A stretch of 64,000 bases of DNA from Desulfocapsa sp. (GCA_022712895.1 JAFLJS010000005.1:1-64000), one strand, 5' to 3'; positions 16,596-25,413 are shown, numbered from the stretch's first letter. The notes: generated from the letters alone by a model not told the origin. Made by a program: numbers and translations.

Positions 16596-17969
16596 ATGGC
16601 ACGATTTGGAAAACGAAAGAAGAAAGGTTCATCAATTCCATTTTTCATCATCCTTATACTGTTTTTTGCTGCTGGTGGAGGGTATGTATTTTTAAAATAT
16701 TTCGAGGGAGAGAAACCACAGATAGAGGTAGACAATCTTAAAACCGCTATTGGCAAAAAAAGCAATCTGTCGCTTACCGTCAGCGACACCAAAAGTGGTC
16801 TGCGCTCCATAACTGTTTCTCTCAAACAGGGGCAAGTTCAAAAACAGGTGCTTACAAAAGAATTCCCCAAAATGAAACAAAATCTGCCTGGCGGTCACGC
16901 AAAAGAAAGTATCAGTGTGGACATTGACATCAAAGCTCTTGGGCTAAAGGATGGTGATGCCACCCTCACCATTGAAGCTGTGGATTTTTCAATGCGCCGC
17001 TTTATGAAAGGAAACCTCAGTCAGGTAACCCATAAGGTAACAATTGATACCCAGGCACCCAAAATCAATATTACGCACAGTGAGCGCTACATCCAGCCTG
17101 GCGGCACTGGCATCGTCATTTACAGTGTTGACGATTCAGTAAGACATGGCGTTATCATAAACGACAGTTTTCACCCAGGGTTCCCTCTAATCGACAAATC
17201 AGAAAAAAAATATATCTCCTACTTTGCCCTGCCATATGATGTTTTAAAATTCGACAAGTCTGTCATTATTGCTGAAGACTCAGCTGGCAATATTACCGAA
17301 AGACCTTTTGCTCCAATCGTTACAAAGCCTAAGCAAAAGCATGACCGGATCAATGTTGGTGATGGATTCCTTTCCAAAAAAATCCCCGAATTTGAAAGTT
17401 ATTATCCAGAGATGAGTGGCACTAATGTTGAAAAATATCTCTATGCCAATTCAAAAATCAGGGCTATGAACAACAAAAAAATTCATGACCTTTGTATGCA
17501 GCCTGGAGAGAAACGACTTTGGGCCGGAAGGTTTTCACGAATGGCCGGTAGTGGCAAAGCCGGATATGCTGACCACCGAACCTACTACTACAACGGCAAG
17601 GCTATCGACAAACAGGTACATATGGGTATGGACATAGCCTCAACCAGACATGCAGGAGTAAAAGCTGCCGGCACGGGAAAGGTTATATACAGCGACTACC
17701 TGGGAATCTACGGCAATATGGTTATGCTGGATCATGGCCAAGGGATATTCAGCCTCTATTCACACCTCAGCCAGAGCAATGTATCACCGGGTGATATGTT
17801 AAACAAAGGCGATATTCTAGGCAATACCGGAATCAGTGGCATGGCTGGCGGCGACCATTTGCATTTTTCCATGCTGGTCAACGGCATTTTTGTCACTCCG
17901 AAAGAGTGGTGGGATCAACACTGGATCGATGTTACCATCGATGGGCCGGTGATGGATGCAAAATTCTGA
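16596..17969 (+). CDS. membrane-anchored M23 (LytM) metallopeptidase
   Basis: A 457-residue protein with a basic N-tail (MARFGKRKKKG) and one membrane helix at about residues 14-33, leaving most of it in the periplasm. About 250 residues of beta-rich, Ig-like sequence follow. The C-terminal LytM domain has HMGMDIAS around 343 (H-x3-D zinc ligands), MVMLDHGQG, and GDHLHFSM around 424 (HxH). It probably hydrolyses or regulates hydrolysis of peptidoglycan cross-bridges. Downstream of rng in the same direction, possibly co-transcribed. Confidence 0.88.
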   Translation: MARFGKRKKKGSSIPFFIILILFFAAGGGYVFLKYFEGEKPQIEVDNLKTAIGKKSNLSLTVSDTKSGLRSITVSLKQGQVQKQVLTKEFPKMKQNLPGGHAKESISVDIDIKALGLKDGDATLTIEAVDFSMRRFMKGNLSQVTHKVTIDTQAPKINITHSERYIQPGGTGIVIYSVDDSVRHGVIINDSFHPGFPLIDKSEKKYISYFALPYDVLKFDKSVIIAEDSAGNITERPFAPIVTKPKQKHDRINVGDGFLSKKIPEFESYYPEMSGTNVEKYLYANSKIRAMNNKKIHDLCMQPGEKRLWAGRFSRMAGSGKAGYADHRTYYYNGKAIDKQVHMGMDIASTRHAGVKAAGTGKVIYSDYLGIYGNMVMLDHGQGIFSLYSHLSQSNVSPGDMLNKGDILGNTGISGMAGGDHLHFSMLVNGIFVTPKEWWDQHWIDVTIDGPVMDAKF

Positions 17970-17976
17970 TCTATCA

Positions 17977-18144
17977 TTAACCATCGACCTCATAGTCGGG
18001 ACCTTTACAAAGATGGCAACGAAGAGTCGGGTCATCTTTGTCAAAGATATATTCCCATTCTTTTTCTCGTATTTCGGCCTCTCTTTCACGGCCGCAATTA
18101 ACACAAACCCAGATATCACCATCTTCTGTTTCAAACAAATGCAT
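17977..18144 (-). CDS. small zinc-ribbon protein (55 residues)
   Basis: A short minus-strand gene in the gap between the M23 peptidase and lptF. AAGGAG lies eight bases upstream of ATG. The product begins MHLFETEDGDIWVCVNCGRE, has a charged middle (REAEIREKEWEYIFDKDD), then LRCHLCKG, so C14-x2-C17 and C43-x2-C46 form a treble-clef or zinc-ribbon type site. Family unknown. It converges with the M23 gene, whose stop is only eight bases away. The ribosome site, cysteine spacing and clean stop make a chance frame unlikely. Confidence 0.72.
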   Translation of the reverse strand: MHLFETEDGDIWVCVNCGREREAEIREKEWEYIFDKDDPTLRCHLCKGPDYEVDG

Positions 18145-18340
18145 TCTGCACTCCTTAAGGAAAATATTATATAGGCGAAAATTAGTACTCGATCTCCGTT
18201 TTTTTCACAAGCATTGTTGGTCAAAGTACCTTTCTTTCTTGTGACCTTTTCAATTTTTCTGTAGACTCTGGCGCGAGTTAAACAGAAACGGGTATTCCCT
18301 GGATATTTACAAACATACTTATCAGTAATACGACACCAGA

Positions 18341-19825
18341 ATGGCAAAACCGGCTCATATCCCAAAGCTCCTTTACAGTTACCTGGCGACAGAAATGCTG
18401 GCACCTTTTTTTGCCAGCTTTGTGGTTATGAATTGTGTTTTTTTCCTCGTCAAACTCATTCCCTTTCTGAATATTGTATTAGAGCTAGAAATCAGTTTTG
18501 CAGATTTCATCCGACTCTTTTGTTACCTTTTCCCCAATATGTTTCTCTACTCCATTCCCATGGCAGCGATGATGGGGGTAATCATCTCGTTCACAAGGCT
18601 TGCCTCTGATACTGAGATACTTGCGTTTAAAGCAAGTGGTATCAGTCTGTATCAAATGCTGCCTCCAGTTATTCTTGTTTCTCTTTGCATAGCCCTTCTC
18701 ACCTCTTTTTTCTCTATCAGCTTAATTCCTAAATCAGAAGTTGCCATGAAGCAGCTTATGTTTCAGGTTGCCAAGGAGAAGATTGATAAAGGAATCAAAG
18801 AAAATCAGTTTACTGAAGCACTTGGAGATCTTGTTGTCCATGTAGACTCAATAGACAGAAAAAGCGGTCAATGGAAAAACGTTTGGGTCTCGGACATGCG
18901 AGGGCAAGTGCAACCCATCATCACCATGGCACAGACTGGCGACATGAAGGCCTTTATCGAAAAGATGATGGTCACAATCACCCTGCAAAACGGAAGTCTC
19001 CACAGGCCGGATGGCAGCCGTTCACAAATTATCAGCTTTGATACGTATACCATTAATATCCCTTTGCAAACCCCTACAATCCTCGACGGTCAAGATGTCA
19101 CACAACTGTCGGCAAAATCGATGACCCTTGGCCAGCTTCAGAATTCGGCGACTATTTTAGGAAGAGAAACGGATGAGGGAAGAAATCGATTGATCCATTT
19201 CCATAAACGCTTAGTACTACCCGTTGGCTGTTTTATCCTAAGCCTTCTCGGTTTACCCCTTGGCTTACTTGCCGGACCTGGCAAAAAAGCAATTGGTATT
19301 CCCCTTGGACTTGGGTTTTTTATTCTTTATTATATTCTGTTCACCCTTGGCAAGACACTGGCGGATGACACGCAACTCCCCGTTGTTTTTGCCATGTGGT
19401 TACCTAATGCTGTTTTTCTTGTTTTGATGGTCTACGCCATCCGCCAGGCAGCGCGTGAACAACCTGCTATTCCTACCCCCATTAAAAATTATGCGGCGGC
19501 AACAGTTGATAAACTTGTCCAGCCAGTGCAAAAACAGTTTCGAAAAATTATCAAACTATTTAAATCTGAAGAACAGAAACATCCAAAGGCTGTTTCTAAT
19601 CCTATTCAGGCAACAAGCTTAGCACCCAAAAAAGTGCCCATTGATCAGGAAGCATCTACCTTCTTAACTGAAGGGACAGTACACGGAAACGTAAACAGTC
19701 ATGTTTTTCACATTCAAGGCTGTGAACATTATTACTGTAAAAACTGCACAATAGAGTTTAAGGACGTGGCCCTGGCAACCAAATCCGGATTTGAGCCGTG
19801 TCGTTTTTGTAAAACGATACTGTAA
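18341..19825 (+). CDS. lptF: LptF/LptG-type LPS-export permease with zinc-binding tail
   Basis: A 494-residue inner-membrane protein. The first 370 or so residues are the YjgP/YjgQ fold: paired helices (FFASFVVMNCVFFLVKLI; FPNMFLYSIPMAAMMGVII), the signature RLASDTEILAFKASGIS around 87-103, a periplasmic beta-jellyroll, then helices around 290-370. It would work with LptB2 and its sister permease to extract lipopolysaccharide. Unusually, after a variable linker the last 41 residues (454-494) carry C461, C466, C469, C487 and C490 in an Ada-like metal-site pattern (KNC...GFEPCRFC). The sister permease gene is not in the window. Confidence 0.87.
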   Translation: MAKPAHIPKLLYSYLATEMLAPFFASFVVMNCVFFLVKLIPFLNIVLELEISFADFIRLFCYLFPNMFLYSIPMAAMMGVIISFTRLASDTEILAFKASGISLYQMLPPVILVSLCIALLTSFFSISLIPKSEVAMKQLMFQVAKEKIDKGIKENQFTEALGDLVVHVDSIDRKSGQWKNVWVSDMRGQVQPIITMAQTGDMKAFIEKMMVTITLQNGSLHRPDGSRSQIISFDTYTINIPLQTPTILDGQDVTQLSAKSMTLGQLQNSATILGRETDEGRNRLIHFHKRLVLPVGCFILSLLGLPLGLLAGPGKKAIGIPLGLGFFILYYILFTLGKTLADDTQLPVVFAMWLPNAVFLVLMVYAIRQAAREQPAIPTPIKNYAAATVDKLVQPVQKQFRKIIKLFKSEEQKHPKAVSNPIQATSLAPKKVPIDQEASTFLTEGTVHGNVNSHVFHIQGCEHYYCKNCTIEFKDVALATKSGFEPCRFCKTIL

Positions 19826-19842
19826 ACCTAACGTTTGATGAC

Positions 19843-19925
19843 TTCGTAAAAAGTCAAAAAGGAAGGCGGATTTGTAAAACACTTCGTATCCGAGGCGCAA
19901 ATACAAACTGAAAATCCGTACTTTC
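19843..19925. repeat. dispersed repeat (copy C)
   Basis: Between two converging genes: GATGACTTCGTAAAAAGTC is itself an imperfect palindrome, followed by CACTTCGTATCCGAGGCGCAAAT, which recurs near-exactly at 60159-60172 and, more diverged, at 29762-29775. It lacks the long central palindrome of copy B. Confidence 0.55.
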
Positions 19926-19932
19926 TGTTTCG

Positions 19933-20559
19933 CTAAGAATCTTTTTCTGATCTGGCCCTATCAATAGCCTTTGTCAATGCGGCAATATGAACATACCCTG
20001 CGTAATGCACAGGGCTTTTTCCTGTAACCGGATCAAATCCACTGGGGTCAGCTGAACAAAAATATTGCACTTGCCTTGGCAGGCGTATAAGTACATCTTC
20101 CACAGTACAACCGATATACTCCCGTAAAGCGTCCCAGGTGGCACCACATGGAGCGCCGCGTACGACCTGAATATCTACTATTCTGTCATTATTCACTTTC
20201 ACTGTATACTCTGGAAGGCCAAAGGTTTCTCCATACTCTCCAAGCTTTTTATTCCTGCCTAAACCACAACAGGTAAAAGGTGTAAAACCACTTCCCTTCT
20301 TTCCTGCTGAAACAAGCTCAATTCCTTTTTTCTTACAAAGTCTCATCAGGTAATCGATGAGATCTGGATGTTTCAAAAAATTCAGCACCAGATCTGCTGT
20401 AAAGTCAGCGTCAATAAACTCTTCAGGATCTTCTATAAAATCTGGTAGATACTGATTTATACTTACAGTCTTACGGATTGTAATCCCCTCACCGTAACGT
20501 TGAACACCTTCAACTTTCAGTTCCCCAGAGTTCTGTTGCTGAAAAACAATTATATCCAT
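19933..20559 (-). CDS. DUF166 family protein
   Basis: A 208-residue soluble protein that I match to DUF166, a family of archaea and anaerobic bacteria with no settled function, sometimes labelled thymidylate-synthase-like. Conserved features include PDFIEDPEEFI, DLVLNFLKHPDLIDYL, GFTPFTCCGLGR (a Cys pair near residue 113), VVRGAPCGATWDALREYIG and QYFCSADPSGFDPVTGKSP. The several conserved cysteines could hold metal. It stands alone, converging on lptF. A strong start region is not obvious. The family match is from memory. Confidence 0.72.
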   Translation of the reverse strand: MDIIVFQQQNSGELKVEGVQRYGEGITIRKTVSINQYLPDFIEDPEEFIDADFTADLVLNFLKHPDLIDYLMRLCKKKGIELVSAGKKGSGFTPFTCCGLGRNKKLGEYGETFGLPEYTVKVNNDRIVDIQVVRGAPCGATWDALREYIGCTVEDVLIRLPRQVQYFCSADPSGFDPVTGKSPVHYAGYVHIAALTKAIDRARSEKDS

Positions 20560-20743
20560 GGTATGTCACTCCATATTACTATTGTGTAAAGCACCTAAAT
20601 TTCAATGCAACCGCCTGATTACATATATCTTTTATCTTGACAGCATATTTCCTTCAATATAAAATCAATTAGGGAGCGAGTCTCCCTTAATCTTCTATAA
20701 AAACCAAATAATCATATCATAGCAATTACATTCTGGAGATATC

Positions 20744-21385
20744 ATGGAGTATGAGTCAAAACTTACCGATATAATAGCTAGTCTTCCAGAGGTTGATGGA
20801 GGGTTTCTCTACGACACTACGCGTGGAATCTACTCAAATCAAACAGCAGGGACAATCGATGATTCGTCATTACTGCAAGTAAGCACTAAACTCAGCAAAA
20901 TTGTGTCAATGCTCGCTGTTCATTTTCACGACACTGGCGGCATCCGTGTAACCTTCAAGGATCTTATCCTTTATGGCTTGATGTTTAAGGAAAATAATTG
21001 GCTCTTTTTACTTCACCACCCTTCTTTAAGTCCAGGGATGGTAAAGATGACTGTGCAGATGGCCCTCAACATTAAGGTGGAAGAGGAGCCGCAGCCGCCC
21101 CCAGCAGCAAAAATAAAAAAAGAATCACTCCTTGAAGTTCTGATGAATGACGAATCTGAGCTCAAGAATCCATTGATTACGATTCAAAGTGAACTCGCCA
21201 ACCACATCGGCCCGGTCGCCGAACTTGTTTTTATAGACGCAATAGATGAATGGAGTGAGGTCTCGCCTCCTTCCCTTGAAACGTTACCTGAGCTTCTGGA
21301 TATCCTTGATAAAGAAATTGACGATGAAGATGCATGTATTCTTTTCAAAGAGAACCTGAAATCAATCGTAGGAGCTAAAGAATAG
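20744..21385 (+). CDS. roadblock/LC7-like regulatory protein (two-part)
   Basis: A 213-residue cytosolic protein. Residues 1-110 look like a roadblock/LC7 fold (LTDIIASLPEVDGGFLYDTT, IRVTFKDLILYGLMFKENNWLFLLHH). A proline-rich linker (EEEPQPPPAAK) leads to a helical C-domain (ITIQSELANHIGPVAELVFIDAIDEW, LPELLDILDKEI), similar to tails seen on bacterial sensory scaffolds. Such proteins usually assist small GTPases or signalling complexes. The second roadblock-like gene starts after a one-base gap, making a pair. The fold call is by pattern only. Confidence 0.55.
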   Translation: MEYESKLTDIIASLPEVDGGFLYDTTRGIYSNQTAGTIDDSSLLQVSTKLSKIVSMLAVHFHDTGGIRVTFKDLILYGLMFKENNWLFLLHHPSLSPGMVKMTVQMALNIKVEEEPQPPPAAKIKKESLLEVLMNDESELKNPLITIQSELANHIGPVAELVFIDAIDEWSEVSPPSLETLPELLDILDKEIDDEDACILFKENLKSIVGAKE

Positions 21386-21386
21386 T

Positions 21387-21719
21387 ATGGCCACAACAAA
21401 AGATTTTTCAAGACTTGGTGAAATTGAGGGCGTGGCTCATTATATGCTTATCCGAAATGATGGATATGTTGTCAGTGAAAACTACGATGACGCAGTGGCT
21501 CTGTCCTCGTCAATTGTAACAACAGGGAAATATTGCGATTCACTGGCAGACGACATGGCAGGTAGAAAATATATCTACTGCTGTATTGAGCGAAAATCAG
21601 GAGACAATATTCTTGTCTTCTCGCTGGGGCGCTACTACCTCGGAATTATAAAACATCCTGCTACCGACCCGCAAACATTAGCGGATTTAATCATAGCCTT
21701 TTTACGAAGACTTTCCTGA
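21387..21719 (+). CDS. roadblock/LC7-like small protein
   Basis: 110 residues, with a roadblock-type order of elements: helix (FSRLGEIEGVAHYMLI), strand-turn (RNDGYVVSENYDDAVALSS), helix (IVTTGKYCDSLADDMAG), and two strands (YIYCCIERKSGDNILVFSLGRYYLGIIK). 'RNDGYVVSEN' resembles the 'dGlvi' turn of MglB-like proteins. One base separates it from the upstream gene, so the two probably form a heteromer. The nnr gene begins 25 bases downstream. No MglA-type GTPase is in view. Function unknown. Confidence 0.55.
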   Translation: MATTKDFSRLGEIEGVAHYMLIRNDGYVVSENYDDAVALSSSIVTTGKYCDSLADDMAGRKYIYCCIERKSGDNILVFSLGRYYLGIIKHPATDPQTLADLIIAFLRRLS

Positions 21720-21744
21720 TCTATCTCTACCTAAGAATAGTAAA

Positions 21745-23352
21745 ATGAAACTACCTGATGCGCGTGAAATGAGAGAGCTTGACCAGAGCGCCATTAACGA
21801 TTTCCATATTCCCGGAATCGTTCTTATGGAAAATGCTGGTGTTGGTACGGTTAATATGATGACCAGAGAACTTGGTTCACCTGCAAATTCTTTCGCCTTA
21901 ATTTTTATAGGTCCTGGCAATAACGGTGGTGATGGCTTGGTTATAGGTAGGCATTTACACCAAAGAGGCTGTAAACCTATTTTCTTTTTTCTTGTTGATC
22001 CAGACAGCCTTCAAGGCGATGCCGCCGCCAACATGAAAATCGTACGCAAACTCCGGCTGCCATTTCATATTATCGATTCTGAATCGAGGGTAAAAACCCT
22101 TCCTGTTCTCTATAAACAGTTTGTCAGTAGAGGTATTCCCTGTTACGCAATTGTTGACGCACTTTTCGGAACAGGACTGAGCAGGTCTGTTACCGGGCAT
22201 TTTGCTGAAACGATACACTTTATCAACACGTCTGATTCAGTAAGAGGTCTGCCCATCGTCTCTGTCGATATCCCTTCCGGTATGGATTCAGACAATGGCA
22301 AAATCCAGGGCATCTGTCTTCGTGCTGATTATACAGCAACATATGGGTGTGCGCAGCCTGGACACGTTATGCATCATGGACCAGAATTTTCAGGTAAAAT
22401 CGAGATAATCGACATCGGTATTCCGCCAGAATGCCTTGAAAAAGTAGGGATCACCACAGAGCTTCTTGACCAAAAAGCTGTTTCCGGGCTCCTCAGGCCC
22501 CTTAAACGTGTCGAAAACGTACACAAGGGAAGCCATGGGCATCTTGCGGTTCTTGCGGGGTCCATTGGTAAAACTGGAGCTGCTGCTCTTGCTGTTAAAA
22601 GCGCTTTGCGAACAGGAACCGGACTCGTCAGCCTCTTTGCTCCTAAAGAATTAAATACGATTTACGAAAGTATGATTATTGAGGCCATGACCATCCCTCT
22701 TCCAACCTCCACTACATGTCTCACGGTCAATGATCTTGCATTTATTAATAAAGAGCTAAACGGAAAAAAAGCCGTGGTTCTGGGACCCGGCATTGGCACT
22801 GATCCGGCAACTGCTGATCTTGTCTTGGATCTATATAAAAATATTCGCCAGCCGATGATTTTAGATGCCGATGCTCTAAACATTCTAGCCCAGCACCGAG
22901 ATGCACTGCCTATTGCTGCCGGACCTCGAATCTTCACTCCACATCCTGGGGAAATGGCACGATTGATAGGAAAAAACATTGAAGAAATCCAGGATGACCG
23001 AGTTCAGGCTGCACGAATAGGTTGTAACCTTTACTCCAGGGATCGCAAAGACTGTATAATGGTCCTTAAGGGGGCTGGCACCATCATCACCTCATCTGCC
23101 GGTCGCACCTACATCAATACCAGTGGAAATCCAGGAATGGCTACCGGAGGTATGGGAGACGTTTTAACCGGAATTATAGCAGGGCTGCTCTGTCAGGGGC
23201 TGAACTGTGAAGAGGCATCCGCAGCAGGAGTATATCTACATGGAATGGCAGGAGATACCCTTTATGAGAAGTTCGGTTTTGGCTACAGCGCATCAGAACT
23301 TGAGACCAGTATTCCTTCTTCTATGGCGCTGCTCATGAAAGACACTGAATAA
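21745..23352 (+). CDS. nnr: bifunctional NAD(P)H-hydrate epimerase / ADP-dependent dehydratase
   Basis: A 535-residue metabolite-repair enzyme that restores hydrated NADH and NADPH. The N-terminal YjeF domain (residues 1-220) includes MENAGVGTVNMM and GPGNNGGDGLVIGRHL, the epimerase nucleotide loop. The C-terminal ribokinase-like dehydratase domain has GSHGHLAVLAGSIGKTGAAALA, LTPHPGEMARL-type FTPHPGEMARL, and the ADP loop NPGMATGGMGDVLTGIIAGL with the catalytic Asp. Both halves look intact and the length is standard. It follows the roadblock-like pair and may share their transcript. Confidence 0.94.
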   Translation: MKLPDAREMRELDQSAINDFHIPGIVLMENAGVGTVNMMTRELGSPANSFALIFIGPGNNGGDGLVIGRHLHQRGCKPIFFFLVDPDSLQGDAAANMKIVRKLRLPFHIIDSESRVKTLPVLYKQFVSRGIPCYAIVDALFGTGLSRSVTGHFAETIHFINTSDSVRGLPIVSVDIPSGMDSDNGKIQGICLRADYTATYGCAQPGHVMHHGPEFSGKIEIIDIGIPPECLEKVGITTELLDQKAVSGLLRPLKRVENVHKGSHGHLAVLAGSIGKTGAAALAVKSALRTGTGLVSLFAPKELNTIYESMIIEAMTIPLPTSTTCLTVNDLAFINKELNGKKAVVLGPGIGTDPATADLVLDLYKNIRQPMILDADALNILAQHRDALPIAAGPRIFTPHPGEMARLIGKNIEEIQDDRVQAARIGCNLYSRDRKDCIMVLKGAGTIITSSAGRTYINTSGNPGMATGGMGDVLTGIIAGLLCQGLNCEEASAAGVYLHGMAGDTLYEKFGFGYSASELETSIPSSMALLMKDTE

Positions 23353-23419
23353 GAAGTAGGGTTACCTTGCAAGGGTACATCTTAAAAAAGATTCAGTCTG
23401 ACTGCCCCGTCTGTTTGTC

Positions 23420-23821
23420 TTATATCGAGTGATGTTCCTGTACATATTGCTCCAGTAACTCAAAATCCCTTTCATAGATATTGAGAAACTGTACCCCTGT
23501 AGCATAGCGTGCAGCATCATCCTTTTTTTTCCTTGACCACATCACTTTTCCCATAACTTTTATCGAACCTTCAGGTTGACTAATACTTGCAAGCAAAGAA
23601 ATATGTAATCTGAGGAGAGAGTAATCAGAATAGAGGCAATTTCCGTAAAACGATAGACCACCGCCACTGATATCCCTTGCGGTACAGTATAAAACAGAGA
23701 GATCGGCGGCCGCATCGTCACCTGGTAGTAAGCAAACTTCTATCTCCATATTCGCAAGCACACGAAGATGCTTGCGCTTCATTGCCTCCATAGCATTTCC
23801 CATGGGTACGTTTCCTATCAT
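23420..23821 (-). CDS. PilZ domain protein
   Basis: A 133-residue cytosolic protein with the PilZ layout: RKHLRVLANMEIEV near the N-terminus (R-x3-R cyclic di-GMP contact), TARDISGGGLSFYG around residues 61-74 (the D/N-x-S-x2-G motif), and a C-terminal beta strand ATGVQFLNIYERDFELLEQYV. It should bind cyclic di-GMP and pass the signal to motility or surface targets. It has several possible in-frame ATGs; the farthest upstream is taken here. The window's diguanylate cyclase is a possible source of ligand, though unlinked. Confidence 0.8.
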   Translation of the reverse strand: MIGNVPMGNAMEAMKRKHLRVLANMEIEVCLLPGDDAAADLSVLYCTARDISGGGLSFYGNCLYSDYSLLRLHISLLASISQPEGSIKVMGKVMWSRKKKDDAARYATGVQFLNIYERDFELLEQYVQEHHSI

Positions 23822-23830
23822 TTATAAAGT

Positions 23831-23990
23831 ATGATGGCGTCGTAAAAACTCTTCATCTGCTTCGTTACTGAAATATTTCTATCATTACGACGTACCTTAG
23901 TACGCCGTAATGATAGAAATATTTCGTGCCTCGCATATGAAGTTTTTTACAACCCCATCCTGTTTCTGGGGTTTTTATGAGTTTATCAAG
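23831..23990. repeat. dispersed palindromic repeat (copy B, fullest)
   Basis: Bases 23870-23925 form a 56-bp inverted repeat: 26-base arms with one mismatch around a CTTA loop, built on CTATCATTACG-CGTAC. The flanks CTTCATCTGCTTCGTTA (left) and CCTCGCATATGAAGTTTTTTAC (right, split here) recur in other copies. The right end carries a CCCCA...TGGGG hairpin with TTTTTAT, terminator-like on the plus strand, identical in core to copy A. Confidence 0.8.
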
Positions 23991-24064
23991 TTTTAAACTA
24001 AGATCTTTTCACAGTGAAAAATATGTCCATCCGTTACAAGCAGACTAAAAGAATCGCCTATTCA

Positions 24065-25276
24065 TCAGGCTGTCACCACCATTTCTTTGTTCAAAAAATG
24101 GTTTTTTCTTATCTCGGCTGCAAGGCTGAACTCATCAAGATCAGTTTGCAAACTATGTCGGACTGAGGGATTAGTAACCATATGTTTATGTAAACATTGT
24201 GCAGGACTTAAAATAATTCCATTTCCTTTTTTTTCAATTATTTTATCCATACCACGACTGCCATCAGATTTATCCCCAGAAAGGAGAACGGCCTGAGAAC
24301 GTTCTCCAAGATGGGCAACAACTGAATGCATAAGTGTATCTATCGAATTGTCTTCAAATTCATTGCCAATCCTCTCTATCTGCAAAGAATAAGTCCCGGA
24401 GTAGGGAGAAAGAGTAACATCCTGTTCGGCCGAAAAGATATAACAGCATCCCCCTTCTACAGCCGCACCATTTTCCCCCATTGCCACTTGAAAATCACTT
24501 ATGGAATCCAAATACTGCACAAAGGATTTGACAGGTTCTAACCCATCACGAATCATCACAAAAATGGCTCCACCCATGTCAGGAGTGAATTCGGGTATGA
24601 TCTTAAGCAGATTTCCGTATCCACTGGCACCAGAACCAATAACCGTAAGATAATTCATACGTCTGTGTCGTTGGTCTGCAGCCGTTGAAATTTCATCCCC
24701 ACACTTCTTACACCGCACTATACTGACTTCTACAGAAGATTTCACAGCACTGTTTCGTGTTCCGCATTCTTCGCAAAAAACGACTTGCTCAACGGCTTTG
24801 AACTCGGTTGAACCCGTCTTTACCTGCATGGGATCAATGGTACTGACATTCATGCCAGCTGCAGCTAAAACCTTGCCTATGACTAACTTACTGTGCGCTG
24901 TTCCATCTATTCCTTGAAAAAAGCTGTTTTTGGAGACGAAATCTATGGCTCCATATTTTAAGGCATCAAAACAACGAGCACTCCCCCACTTACTTAAACT
25001 GGAAAGCATTATTACAGGAGTCGGAGTATGAATCATAAGATGCTGGAGCGTGGTCATTCCATCCATTACCGGCATTTCTACATCAAGCAGGATAACATCT
25101 GGCCCAAGTTTTAAAATAAGATCCAGTGCCTCAACTCCATTCGTAGCTTCTCCAACAATTTCGATATCGTCTCTTTGCGAGAGAGTACCGCGCAACACAC
25201 GGCGCAACACCCAGGAATCATCAACGATCAAGAGTTTAATAGGAGGTTTGTCTGACGCTGTTTTTGTTTGAATCAT
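24065..25276 (-). CDS. CheB-like response regulator with zinc ribbon and degenerate esterase domain
   Basis: 403 residues. An N-terminal receiver has DD19-20, phospho-acceptor Asp65 in VILLDVEMP, and the switch lysine in DFVSK. Between domains sits a zinc ribbon, C168-x2-C171 and C189-x2-C192 (CEEC, CKKC), not present in ordinary CheB. The C-domain resembles CheB methylesterase (YLTVIGSGASGYG; AVLLSGDKSDGSRGM), but the nucleophile position in IGASTGG reads GSGASG, and the histidine of the QHMP motif is replaced (MIRDG). Only the late Asp remains. It is probably a non-catalytic signalling protein. No cheA, cheR or receptor gene is nearby. Confidence 0.78.
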   Translation of the reverse strand: MIQTKTASDKPPIKLLIVDDSWVLRRVLRGTLSQRDDIEIVGEATNGVEALDLILKLGPDVILLDVEMPVMDGMTTLQHLMIHTPTPVIMLSSLSKWGSARCFDALKYGAIDFVSKNSFFQGIDGTAHSKLVIGKVLAAAGMNVSTIDPMQVKTGSTEFKAVEQVVFCEECGTRNSAVKSSVEVSIVRCKKCGDEISTAADQRHRRMNYLTVIGSGASGYGNLLKIIPEFTPDMGGAIFVMIRDGLEPVKSFVQYLDSISDFQVAMGENGAAVEGGCCYIFSAEQDVTLSPYSGTYSLQIERIGNEFEDNSIDTLMHSVVAHLGERSQAVLLSGDKSDGSRGMDKIIEKKGNGIILSPAQCLHKHMVTNPSVRHSLQTDLDEFSLAAEIRKNHFLNKEMVVTA

Positions 25277-25413
25277 TTCTTTCTACCCGCGCATAATTTC
25301 AGGGGGAAATTAGTAGGTTACAACAGTCAAGCCTGACACTTTACTAGTATAGCATAATGCCATGTATTAAAGTCAACCTTTTCCTTAATGAGAATTATTG
25401 AATAAGAAAAATA

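Noticed and set aside
17817-18404. A 195-codon open frame on the minus strand across the M23 and lptF ends
   Set aside because: It overlaps the conserved C-terminus of the M23 peptidase and the start of lptF, and its translation has no domain-like pattern. The 55-residue zinc-ribbon frame in another phase has a ribosome site.
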